A stretch of 39,195 nucleotides of DNA. Origin: Nitrospirae bacterium JdFR-81. GTDB taxonomy: Bacteria > Nitrospirota > Thermodesulfovibrionia > UBA6902. Below are positions 1 through 7,523 of this stretch, piece by piece (position 1 is the first letter of the stretch; each line of letters opens with the position of its first letter). The stretch spans positions 1 through 39,195 of the forward strand of contig MTOQ01000073.1 of NCBI GenBank assembly GCA_002011735.1. The letters are read 5' to 3'. A model generated the notes under the pieces. It was not told the DNA's origin, made no database searches, and worked only from the letters and a program-made list of their open reading frames with translations. A program made the translations under genes and the position numbers.

Positions 1-13
1 AGAATCAGTCTTA

Positions 14-42
14 TTGACTTGCTTTCTTGTAGACACTACAAT
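14..42 (+). promoter_or_regulatory. Sigma70-type promoter, probable for ppdK
   Basis: TTGACT (14-19) and TACAAT (37-42) are separated by exactly 17 nt, each one mismatch from the consensus hexamer. Transcription would start near 49 and give a leader of about 140 nt before ppdK. A second AT-rich -10-like element (TGTAAAATAT, around 120-129) lies closer to the gene and could be an alternative start. I see no other gene in 1-189. Confidence 0.55.
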
Positions 43-189
43 ATCTCCAGGGCGAGAGAACCTGACTTACAACACTCTCTATTTTAAGCGGACAGTAGTG
101 TAAATTTATCTTAAAATTTTGTAAAATATTCTGGTCTTTATTCGAACCTTTATCCTGCTAAATAAACAACTTTGTTTTGGAGGAATAAG

Positions 190-2913
190 ATGGCAAAGAA
201 GTATGTATATTTCTTTGGTAATGGCAAGGCAGAAGGGAACGCAAAGATGAAGAACCTCCTCGGAGGCAAGGGTGCAAACATAGCCGAGATGACAAACCTC
301 GGAATCCCTGTTCCTCCAGGATTCACCATCACCACCGAGGTCTGCACACTCTACTACAAGAACAACCGGAGATATCCAAAGGAGCTGAAGCCACAGGTGG
401 AAAAGGCCATGGCAAAGGTGGAAAAGATAATGGGCAGGAAGTTCGGAGACCCTGAGAAACCCCTCCTTGTATCAGTCCGTTCAGGTGCACGCCAGTCTAT
501 GCCAGGGATGATGGAGACCGTCCTCAATATAGGCCTCACCACCAAGACCATCCCTGGGATGATAAAGATGACCAACAACCCAAGATTCGTATACGATGCA
601 TACAGGCGACTGCTCATGATGTACGCCGATGTGGTCATGGAGAAGGCAGCAGGGATAGAGCCAGAGGATGGTCATGGCATACGTGAGAAGCTCGAACATG
701 AACTGGACAGGGTGAAGAGGGAGAAGGGCTACAAGAGCGATACCGATCTGACCGTTGATGATCTGAAGGGGCTGTGCGAGAGGTTCAAACAGATCATCAA
801 GAAGACGCTCGGGAAGGACTTCCCTGACGACCACGAGGAGCAGTTATGGGGAGGCATCGGAGCGGTCTTCCAGTCATGGATGGGGAAGAGGGCTGTTGCA
901 TACAGAAAGATCGAGGGCATCCCTGAAGACTGGGGCACCGCGGTGAATGTGCAGGCAATGGTCTTTGGGAATACAGGAGACAACTCTGCCACAGGGGTTG
1001 CATTTACCAGGAACCCCGCAACAGGTGAGGATGTGTTCTATGGGGAGTGGTTGCCAAATGCCCAGGGTGAGGATGTGGTTGCAGGCATAAGGACACCAAA
1101 CCCTGTCAATAGGGCAGGAAAGACCGAGGACACGAAGCATCTCCCCTCCCTTGAGGAGAAGATGCCAGAGATATACAGGCAATTAGACCGTATAAGGAAG
1201 AAATTAGAGAGACACTACAAGGATATGCAGGATATAGAGTTCACCATTGAGGACGGCAGGCTGTGGATGCTACAGACAAGGGTTGGTAAACGCAATGGTC
1301 AGGCAGCGATACGTATGGCCGTTGAGATGGCAAAATCAGGCCTCATCACAAAGGAAGAGGCGGTATTGAGGGTCAAGCCCAACCAGATCGATGAACTCCT
1401 CCATCCAAGCGTTGATCCTGGTGAGGAGAAGAAGGCCACCCTGCTCGCAAAGGGACTGCCGGCAGGGCCAGGTGGTGCCACAGGGAGGATCGTCTTTACT
1501 GCTGATGATGCAGAGGCATGGGCGAAGAAAGGCGAGAAGGTGATCCTGGTAAGGACAGAGACCTCTCCTGAGGATGTCCATGGCATGCACGCAGCAGAGG
1601 CCATCCTTACCGCAAAGGGAGGGATGACAAGCCATGCTGCACTCGTCGCAAGGGGATGGGGCAAATGTTGCATAGTCGGTTGTTCTGATCTTGATATAAA
1701 CCTCAGGAAGAGGGAGATACATGTAAACGGCAGGGTATTGAAGGAGGGCGACTGGATCACCCTCAACGGCACAGCAGGCAAGGTCTACGAAGGCAGACTC
1801 AACCTCCTGCCTGCTGATCCAGAGCACAACAAGTGGTATAAGGAGTTGATGAGATGGGCAGATAGGTTCAGGAAGCTCAAGGTGAGGACAAATGCAGATA
1901 CCCCTAACGATGCTGCCATAGCACGCCAGTATGGTGCAGAGGGGATAGGCCTCTGCAGGACAGAGCACATGTTCTTCGGGCCTGACAGGATAAGGGCAAT
2001 GAGGGAGATGATCCTTGCAGACACAACAGAGGAGAGGAAGAAGGCGCTTGCAAAGCTCCTTCCGATGCAGAAGAATGACTTTAAGGGGATATTCAGGGCG
2101 ATGAAGGGGCTGCCGGTAACCATCAGATTGCTGGATCCACCACTGCATGAGTTCCTCCCCCACAGTGACAGGGAACTCAAAGAGATTGCAAAGGAGATGA
2201 ATGTACCCTTTGATAAACTGGATGCCAAGAACAAGTCCCTCCACGAGTTCAACCCCATGCTCGGTCATCGCGGTTGCAGGCTTGGTGTCACATATCCTGA
2301 GATATACGAGATGCAGGTTCAGGCGATAATGGAGGCTGCCTGTGAACTGAAGAAAGAAGGTGTAAAGGTCATACCCGAGATCATGATACCACTTGTTGGT
2401 CATGTCAATGAGCTGAGGATGATGAAGGAGATGGTCGTCAATGTGGCCAATGATGTTCAGAGGACCTATAAGACAAGGGTATCCTATACGGTTGGGACCA
2501 TGATCGAGCTACCCCGGGCATGTGTCACATCAGATGAGATAGCAGAGGTTGCTGACTTCTACTCCTTTGGCACAAACGATCTCACCCAGACGGTCTATGG
2601 CCTCTCAAGGGATGATGCAGGTAAATTCCTGCCATACTACGTTGACAGGGGCATACTCAGGGATGACCCTTTCATTACCATAGACACCAATGGTGTCGGT
2701 GCGTTGATGCGTATCGCTGTAGAGAAGGGCAAGAAGGTCAAGAAGAACCTCAAGCTTGGCATATGCGGAGAACACGGAGGAGAACCAAAGTCAGTGGAGT
2801 TCTGTCATAACATCGGCCTTGACTATGTAAGCTGTTCTCCGTTCAGGGTTCCGATAGCACGGTTTGCAGCAGCCCAGGCAGCCCTTAAGGAGAAGCCAAA
2901 GAAGAAGAGATAA
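190..2913 (+). CDS. ppdK: Pyruvate, phosphate dikinase
   Basis: PPDK interconverts pyruvate + ATP + Pi and PEP + AMP + PPi in the cytoplasm, using a swivelling phospho-histidine domain. At 907 aa the protein has normal family length. The N-terminal ATP-grasp part opens with a GGKGANIAEM motif and has VSVRSGARQSMPGMM. The central domain carries the catalytic histidine in GGMTSHAALVARG (about H482). The C-terminal PEP/pyruvate barrel has GIGLCRTEHMFF, MLGHRGCRLG, GTNDLTQ and LGICGEHGGEP with the catalytic Cys. The ORF track starts at a TTG (172), but the ATG at 190 is preceded by GGAGG at 179-183 with good spacing, so I chose it. With pckG 2.8 kb away it suggests flexible flux between C3 and C4 pools (gluconeogenesis or PPi-linked glycolysis). 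It is convergent with the dedA-like gene, 7 nt away. Confidence 0.97.
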   Translation: MAKKYVYFFGNGKAEGNAKMKNLLGGKGANIAEMTNLGIPVPPGFTITTEVCTLYYKNNRRYPKELKPQVEKAMAKVEKIMGRKFGDPEKPLLVSVRSGARQSMPGMMETVLNIGLTTKTIPGMIKMTNNPRFVYDAYRRLLMMYADVVMEKAAGIEPEDGHGIREKLEHELDRVKREKGYKSDTDLTVDDLKGLCERFKQIIKKTLGKDFPDDHEEQLWGGIGAVFQSWMGKRAVAYRKIEGIPEDWGTAVNVQAMVFGNTGDNSATGVAFTRNPATGEDVFYGEWLPNAQGEDVVAGIRTPNPVNRAGKTEDTKHLPSLEEKMPEIYRQLDRIRKKLERHYKDMQDIEFTIEDGRLWMLQTRVGKRNGQAAIRMAVEMAKSGLITKEEAVLRVKPNQIDELLHPSVDPGEEKKATLLAKGLPAGPGGATGRIVFTADDAEAWAKKGEKVILVRTETSPEDVHGMHAAEAILTAKGGMTSHAALVARGWGKCCIVGCSDLDINLRKREIHVNGRVLKEGDWITLNGTAGKVYEGRLNLLPADPEHNKWYKELMRWADRFRKLKVRTNADTPNDAAIARQYGAEGIGLCRTEHMFFGPDRIRAMREMILADTTEERKKALAKLLPMQKNDFKGIFRAMKGLPVTIRLLDPPLHEFLPHSDRELKEIAKEMNVPFDKLDAKNKSLHEFNPMLGHRGCRLGVTYPEIYEMQVQAIMEAACELKKEGVKVIPEIMIPLVGHVNELRMMKEMVVNVANDVQRTYKTRVSYTVGTMIELPRACVTSDEIAEVADFYSFGTNDLTQTVYGLSRDDAGKFLPYYVDRGILRDDPFITIDTNGVGALMRIAVEKGKKVKKNLKLGICGEHGGEPKSVEFCHNIGLDYVSCSPFRVPIARFAAAQAALKEKPKKKR

Positions 2914-2939
2914 GGTTGTTTTAAAAGACATACCTTATC
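2909..2939. terminator. Hairpin spanning both stop codons of convergent genes
   Basis: GATAAGGT (2909-2916) is the exact reverse complement of ACCTTATC (2932-2939). The stem extends inward by TGT/ACA past a bulged T, giving about 11 bp. The hairpin contains the ppdK stop and the stop of the facing dedA-like gene. Neither side has a classical long T-run (the - strand continues TCTTCTTCTTT), so a bidirectional terminator is plausible but not certain. Confidence 0.4.
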
Positions 2940-3508
2940 AATACAAACCCACCGATCAAGAGCACAAGGAAGACGATGGTGAGGAGGTTGAAGTACCTAT
3001 CAATAAAATCCCTGATGGGCGGGCCAAACCTGTAGATCAGGGCAGCAACCAAAAAGAACCTGCCCGCCCTTCCAGCTATTGAGGCAAGAACAAACACAGG
3101 GAAGCTTATCTTGAAGGCCCCCGCCGCTATGGTAAAGACCTTATATGGTATCGGTGTAAACCCTGCTATACCAACTGCCCAGGCATCATATCGCATATAC
3201 AGGGACTGTATGTATTCATACTTATCCATCGCCCCATAGAACCTTATTATAGGCATACCTATTGTATCGATCAGTTTAAGCCCTATAAAGTAGCCAAACA
3301 TCCCTCCAAGCACAGAGCCAAGCGTGCAGACAAGGGCATATCCAAAGGCCCTCCTCGGTATGGATATGGCAAGGGTTATCAGCAGGACATCAGGAGGAAC
3401 AGGAAAGAAAGAAGACTCCGCAAATGCCAGGACAAAGAGTGCGGGTAGCGCATAAGGGGTCTCGGCCCAGTGCAACACCCAGTCATATAGCCTCTTAAGG
3501 TATCGCAT
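2921..3508 (-). CDS. DedA/YqaA-family inner membrane protein
   Basis: This 195-aa hydrophobic protein belongs to the DedA (SNARE-associated/VTT) superfamily and most resembles the short YqaA-type members. Visible family signatures are AESSFFPVPPDVLL near residues 29-42 and GSVLGGMFGYFIG near 64-76. Several membrane segments follow, ending in FLVLLIGGFVLIRYVF. DedA proteins are thought to act as lipid transporters or in membrane homeostasis in the inner membrane; the substrate cannot be read from the sequence. The ATG at 3508 has only a weak upstream AGGA. The gene lies downstream of a candidate promoter/terminator unit (3574-3733) and converges with ppdK. Confidence 0.85.
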   Translation of the reverse strand: MRYLKRLYDWVLHWAETPYALPALFVLAFAESSFFPVPPDVLLITLAISIPRRAFGYALVCTLGSVLGGMFGYFIGLKLIDTIGMPIIRFYGAMDKYEYIQSLYMRYDAWAVGIAGFTPIPYKVFTIAAGAFKISFPVFVLASIAGRAGRFFLVAALIYRFGPPIRDFIDRYFNLLTIVFLVLLIGGFVLIRYVF

Positions 3509-3573
3509 ATCCTAATAATACACAATGTTTGCCGTAATGTGTAATCAGTAACTCGTCACCCGTTACTCATCAC

Positions 3574-3601
3574 AAAAAAAGGCGGGGTTAAAGATCCGCC
3601 T
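3574..3601 (-). terminator. Rho-independent terminator (- strand)
   Basis: On the - strand AGGCGG (3601-3596) pairs with CCGCCT (3585-3580) around a 10-nt loop, and seven Ts follow directly (A-run at 3574-3580 on +). It sits 66 nt before the dedA-like start, so it either ends a small RNA or attenuates transcription into that gene. It could also end readthrough from trpS. Confidence 0.6.
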
Positions 3602-3698
3602 CCTCTGTCAGGCATAAGCCTGAAAAGGGGGGTTTAACCGCCGCCGCTGCAACAAAGAAGAAGGCTGATGATGACAGACAGAATCTTATGACCAGGGA
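3574..3698 (-). ncRNA. Candidate small RNA or attenuated leader upstream of dedA-like gene
   Basis: A strong promoter match (3705-3733) and an intrinsic terminator (3574-3601) bracket about 125 nt without a convincing ORF. The predicted RNA contains the perfect hairpin TCAGGC-TTAT-GCCTGA (3608-3623). It also contains GGCGGTTAAA, which can pair with the terminator strand TTTAACCCCGCC (2-nt bulge), so alternative folds are possible. I do not recognise a known riboswitch or sRNA family. This is the main content of the 311-nt gap 3509-3819; the remainder (3734-3819) is AT-rich with nothing recognised. Confidence 0.4.
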
Positions 3699-3704
3699 TA
3701 ATCT

Positions 3705-3733
3705 ATTATACCAGGCGGAGAGGAATCTGTCCA
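3705..3733 (-). promoter_or_regulatory. Sigma70-type promoter (- strand)
   Basis: TGGACA (3733-3728 on the - strand) and a perfect TATAAT (3710-3705) are spaced by 17 nt. Transcription would run leftward into the candidate small RNA/leader and then the dedA-like gene. Confidence 0.6.
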
Positions 3734-3819
3734 GCAAAAAATGAGGGGGACACTCACATCCAAAAATAATCATATTTTTCAATAGATTGCGTGAAATACT
3801 TAATAAATTACTTAAAAGG

Positions 3820-4806
3820 TCAGGTATAGAGCCTGATGGCCCTTACCACCTCATCTATGGTCTCAGAGGCAACCCTCCTTGCCCTTTCAGCGCCTGAGCT
3901 GATCACCTCCCTCAGCACCTCAGGCCTCTCCTTGAGGCTGTTTCTCTTCTGCCAAATGGGCTCAAGCACCCTGAAGATGTTCTTGATCAGGACCTTTTTA
4001 CAATCTATACAACCTATCCTGGCAGTGCGGCACCCCTCGGCCACCTCATCCTGCTCTGCCTTTGAGGAGAATATCTTATGCAGCTGAAAGACCGGTGACT
4101 TCTCAGGCTCCCCTGGGTCTGTCCTCCTTATCCTCTGCGGATCGGTGGTCATGGTCCTTATCTTCTGTTCAACCACCTCAGGGGGATCTGAGAGGTAGAT
4201 ACAGTTATTATAGCTCTTGCTCATCTTACGGCCATCAAGCCCTGTAACCTTTGGAAACTCCGTAAGAAGGGCCTCTGGTTCAGGAAAGACCCTGCCATAA
4301 AAATTATTAAACCTCCTGCATATCTCCCTCGTCAGTTCAAGGTGAGAGACCTGATCGATCCCCACAGGCACATAGTTGGCCTTATAGATCAGTATATCCG
4401 CTGACTGTAGTAACGGGTACCCAAGGAATCCATAGGTGTTGAGATCCTTGTCCTTCATCTCAAACTGCTTCTCCTTGTATGTGGGGACCCTCTCGAGCCA
4501 GCCAAGGGGTGTAATCATCGAGAGCAGGACATGCAGAACCGCATGTTCTGGCACGTGGGACTGTATAAATATGGTTGACCTCTCTGGATCAAGCCCTGCA
4601 GACAGCCAGTTCATGATCAGGTCTTCCACATAATCCCTTATCATGGATGTATCCGCATACTGGGATGTAAGGGCATGCCAGTCTGCAACAAAATAATAAC
4701 ATTCGTACTCATCCTGCAGTCTCACCCAGTTCTGGAGCGCACCAACGAGATTACCTATATGCAACCGTCCACTCGGCTGCATTCCGCTTAAGACCCTCTT
4801 CTTCAT
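3820..4806 (-). CDS. trpS: Tryptophanyl-tRNA synthetase
   Basis: This class I aminoacyl-tRNA synthetase charges tRNA-Trp with tryptophan at the expense of ATP. At 328 aa it matches the usual bacterial length. The signature HIGN is at residues 16-19 (GRLHIGNLVGALQNW) and KMSKS at about 194-198. The ATG at 4806 follows AAGGAGAT at good spacing. It lies 36 nt downstream of the site-2 protease gene on the same strand and is probably co-transcribed with it. Confidence 0.97.
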   Translation of the reverse strand: MKKRVLSGMQPSGRLHIGNLVGALQNWVRLQDEYECYYFVADWHALTSQYADTSMIRDYVEDLIMNWLSAGLDPERSTIFIQSHVPEHAVLHVLLSMITPLGWLERVPTYKEKQFEMKDKDLNTYGFLGYPLLQSADILIYKANYVPVGIDQVSHLELTREICRRFNNFYGRVFPEPEALLTEFPKVTGLDGRKMSKSYNNCIYLSDPPEVVEQKIRTMTTDPQRIRRTDPGEPEKSPVFQLHKIFSSKAEQDEVAEGCRTARIGCIDCKKVLIKNIFRVLEPIWQKRNSLKERPEVLREVISSGAERARRVASETIDEVVRAIRLYT

Positions 4807-4842
4807 ACCCTATCTCCTTAAAGCCATCGTGGGATTTGATTA

Positions 4843-5514
4843 TTACAATAGTCGCAACAACGCAAGAAACAGATTCACAAGGGGAATGACAAAATACTGC
4901 GCTATCCCTGTCACTATCAGCACTATCACTATGATAAAACCGAATGGTTCTATCCTGCTGAATGATATCGCCTGCTTATAAGGCAGAAGCCCTACAAGCA
5001 CCCTCCCACCATCAAGTGGTGGTATCGGTATAAGATTGAATGATGCAAGGACGACATTAATTATAATACTCGATGTAAACATCAACATCAATGGCTTTAA
5101 TATCCTTGCGGTCACAACAGCAGGTGAGACCGCAGAGAGGGGTGCAATCAAGAATTTGATTATCAGGAGGCTCAGTACAGCAAGTAGTATGTTCATTAAA
5201 GGTCCTGCAGCAGCAGAGATGGCCATATCCCTCCGCGGGTCCCTGAAATTCTGAGGATTTATGGGGACAGGCTTTGCATAGCCAAAGACAAACTGTCCAT
5301 TTGTAAAGATGAATAACATCAGGGGCATCAGTATGGTGCCAACAGGGTCTATATGGACAAAGGGGTTGAGCGTGAGTCTGCCGACAAACTTGGCGGTGGG
5401 ATCACCGAGCCTGTTTGCAACAAACCCGTGGGCAACCTCATGAAAGGTGATGGCAATGAGTATGGGGAGGATGGATATAATTATCTGCCTTATCATCACG
5501 CCTGAAGGATCCAT
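4843..5514 (-). CDS. Site-2 protease family (M50) membrane metalloprotease
   Basis: This 223-aa polytopic membrane protein has the zinc-protease motif HEVAH (residues 25-29) in its first membrane segment. The second metal-ligand motif, NLIPIPPLDGGR, is near 160-171. This matches the compact M50/rhomboid-like site-2 protease group lacking PDZ domains. Such proteases cut substrates within the membrane; the target here is unknown. Start alternatives exist: ATG 5514 has AAAGGG very close (2 nt spacing), while a GTG/ATG pair at codons 6-7 is also possible. The gene is first in a pair with trpS. Confidence 0.88.
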   Translation of the reverse strand: MDPSGVMIRQIIISILPILIAITFHEVAHGFVANRLGDPTAKFVGRLTLNPFVHIDPVGTILMPLMLFIFTNGQFVFGYAKPVPINPQNFRDPRRDMAISAAAGPLMNILLAVLSLLIIKFLIAPLSAVSPAVVTARILKPLMLMFTSSIIINVVLASFNLIPIPPLDGGRVLVGLLPYKQAISFSRIEPFGFIIVIVLIVTGIAQYFVIPLVNLFLALLRLL

Positions 5515-5597
5515 AGCCCTTTGAGTATCCTATTTTAACCGAAGACAGGATAAAATTACATAACCTTGAGATTATGGATAATTTTTTTGTCTGTCGG

Positions 5598-5603
5598 TAT
5601 AAT
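5598..5603 (+). promoter_or_regulatory. -10 element, possible pckG promoter
   Basis: A perfect TATAAT lies in the divergent gap 5515-5695 between the M50 protease gene and pckG. No good -35 hexamer is visible at 16-18 nt. The resulting leader of about 85 nt contains a small imperfect hairpin (CCTC..CTAT-loop-ATAG..GAGG). Confidence 0.3.
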
Positions 5604-5695
5604 TATTAAACTTTGGTTGAGGGCTTCGGGTGGAATCCCTGGAGCCTCTCTATCAATATAGTTGAGGGAAGAACCTATCCTGAGTGGAGGTAGAT

Positions 5696-7486
5696 ATGGA
5701 GATACCAATAAAAAACAAAAGGCTTGCAGGATGGATCAGGGAGGTTGCAGAGCTGTGCACCCCTGAGGACATCTATGTGTGTAATGGTTCAAGGCAGGAG
5801 TATGAGAGACTGATGAGGATGATGGTTGACAGCAGGATGGCCATACCGCTCAAGAAGAGGCCCAATAGCTTTCTGTTCCGGTCAGATCCGAGTGATGTTG
5901 CAAGGGTCGAGGATCGCACATATATCAGCACCCCTTCCAGGGAAGATGCCGGACCAACAAACAACTGGATAGAGCCTGACAGGCTCAAGAAGACGATGCT
6001 GACACTATACAGGGGATGTATGAAGGGCAGAACCATGTATGTGATACCCTTCTCGATGGGACCCATCGGCTCTCCGATGTCGAAGATCGGTGTTGAGATA
6101 TCAGACAGCCCGTATGTCGTTGTCAACATGCATATTATGACCCGTGTGGGTAACAGGGTTATCGAGGCCCTTGGTGAGGATGGCGATTTTGTCCCCTGCC
6201 TGCACTCGATCGGTGCGCCATTATCAGAGGGGCAGAAGGACTCCCTGTGGCCATGTGCACCCATGGAGAAGAAATACATAAGTCACTTTCCTGAGGAGAA
6301 CCTGATATGGTCTTATGGCTCAGGCTATGGAGGGAATGCACTGCTTGGGAAGAAATGCATGGGCCTCCGCATCGCCTCTGCCATGGCGAGGCGTGAGGGA
6401 TGGATGGCAGAGCACATGCTCATACTGAGGCTTATAAGCCCTGAGGGCAGGAGATACCATATCGCTGCTGCCTTCCCATCTGCATGCGGAAAGACCAACC
6501 TTGCGATGATTCAGCCGTCAATACCGGGATGGAGGGCAGAATGTATAGGGGATGATATCGCCTGGATGAGGATCGGTGATGATGGTCGTCTCTATGCCAT
6601 TAACCCTGAGAGTGGATTCTTCGGGGTTGCTCCTGGGACATCGTATGAGACAAACTCGGTGGCCATGGAGACGCTCAGGGAGAATGTAATCTTCACCAAC
6701 TGTGCACTCACTGACGATGGTGATGTCTGGTGGGAGGGGATGACCGATGATGTCCCGTCCCATGCAATAGACTGGAGGGGTAACGACTGGACACCTGAGA
6801 GCCCAGGAGACGCAGCACACCCGAATGCAAGGTTCACCGCGCCTGTATCCCAGTGTCCTATAATCTCCAGTGATTGGGACAACCCTGATGGTGTGCCTAT
6901 AGACATATTCATCTTCGGTGGCAGGAGGAGCACCGTTGTGCCGCTTGTGTATGAGGCATTCAACTGGGATCATGGTGTCTTTATGGGTGCCACTGCGTCG
7001 TCAGAGACGACCGCTGCAAATATCGGTGCGATCGGCAACCTGAGATACGACCCGTTCGCCATGAAGCCATTCTGTGGCTATAACATGGCCGATTACTTTA
7101 AGCACTGGCTCGATATGGGTGACAGACTCAGGGACAAGGCACCAAGGATATTTTATGTAAACTGGTTCAGAAAGGACGGAGATGGCAGGTTCCTCTGGCC
7201 TGGCTTTCGTGAAAACAGCCGGGTGCTCAAGTGGATGTGCGAACGGATAGACGGTAAGGTGGATGCTGTAAAGACCCCTATCGGCCTCCTGCCGAGGATG
7301 GAGGACCTGGATCTAAAAGGCCTGGACATACCACCTGAGGACATGAGGGAACTGTTGAGTGTGGATATCTCGCAGTGGAAGGCCGAGATACCCAACATAG
7401 AGCACCACTTCAAGACGTTCGGGGCAAGGCTGCCTGATAGGCTCTGGAGACAGCTTGAGGAGTTCAAGGGGCGCCTTGGCGGCTAA
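5696..7486 (+). CDS. pckG: Phosphoenolpyruvate carboxykinase (GTP)
   Basis: The enzyme interconverts oxaloacetate + GTP and PEP + CO2 + GDP, the first committed step of gluconeogenesis; in anaerobes it can run toward carboxylation. The 596-aa length fits the GTP-dependent family, which differs from the shorter ATP type. The phosphate-binding kinase-1a motif with the reactive Cys is visible as [12 protein letters not shown], followed by GDDIAW and [14 protein letters not shown]. The ORF track begins at GTG 5684, but ATG 5696 has GGAGG at 5686-5690 with 5 nt spacing and is preferred. PPDK in the same window supplies or consumes the PEP. Confidence 0.96.
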   Translation: MEIPIKNKRLAGWIREVAELCTPEDIYVCNGSRQEYERLMRMMVDSRMAIPLKKRPNSFLFRSDPSDVARVEDRTYISTPSREDAGPTNNWIEPDRLKKTMLTLYRGCMKGRTMYVIPFSMGPIGSPMSKIGVEISDSPYVVVNMHIMTRVGNRVIEALGEDGDFVPCLHSIGAPLSEGQKDSLWPCAPMEKKYISHFPEENLIWSYGSGYGGNALLGKKCMGLRIASAMARREGWMAEHMLILRLISPEGRRYHIAAAFPSACGKTNLAMIQPSIPGWRAECIGDDIAWMRIGDDGRLYAINPESGFFGVAPGTSYETNSVAMETLRENVIFTNCALTDDGDVWWEGMTDDVPSHAIDWRGNDWTPESPGDAAHPNARFTAPVSQCPIISSDWDNPDGVPIDIFIFGGRRSTVVPLVYEAFNWDHGVFMGATASSETTAANIGAIGNLRYDPFAMKPFCGYNMADYFKHWLDMGDRLRDKAPRIFYVNWFRKDGDGRFLWPGFRENSRVLKWMCERIDGKVDAVKTPIGLLPRMEDLDLKGLDIPPEDMRELLSVDISQWKAEIPNIEHHFKTFGARLPDRLWRQLEEFKGRLGG

Positions 7487-7511
7487 AGAGATTAATCCCT
7501 CCGTGCTGATG

Positions 7512-7517
7512 TAAAAT
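7512..7517 (+). promoter_or_regulatory. -10-like TAAAAT just before the kinase-like gene
   Basis: TGTAAAAT ends exactly 6 nt before ATG 7524 and there is no Shine-Dalgarno sequence. A start site 6-7 nt after a -10 box would coincide with the A of the ATG, so the transcript may be leaderless. No good -35 is seen. Confidence 0.35.
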
Positions 7518-7523
7518 ATTAGT

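Noticed and set aside
140-160. tRNA T-loop-like GGTTCGAAT on the - strand before ppdK
   Set aside because: The flanking bases do not form a T stem and no acceptor or anticodon arms are present.
1336-2403. Long 355-aa antisense ORF within ppdK
   Set aside because: It is a shadow of the ppdK reading frame, with cysteine-rich, unstructured composition and no family features.
3588-3782. 64-aa ORF on the - strand
   Set aside because: It begins upstream of the promoter, runs through the terminator hairpin, has no ribosome binding site and shows low-complexity sequence.
5555-5590. Terminator-like CATAA/TTATG hairpin followed by seven Ts (+ strand)
   Set aside because: The stem is only 5 bp of A/T-rich pairs, and no + strand gene lies upstream to terminate.
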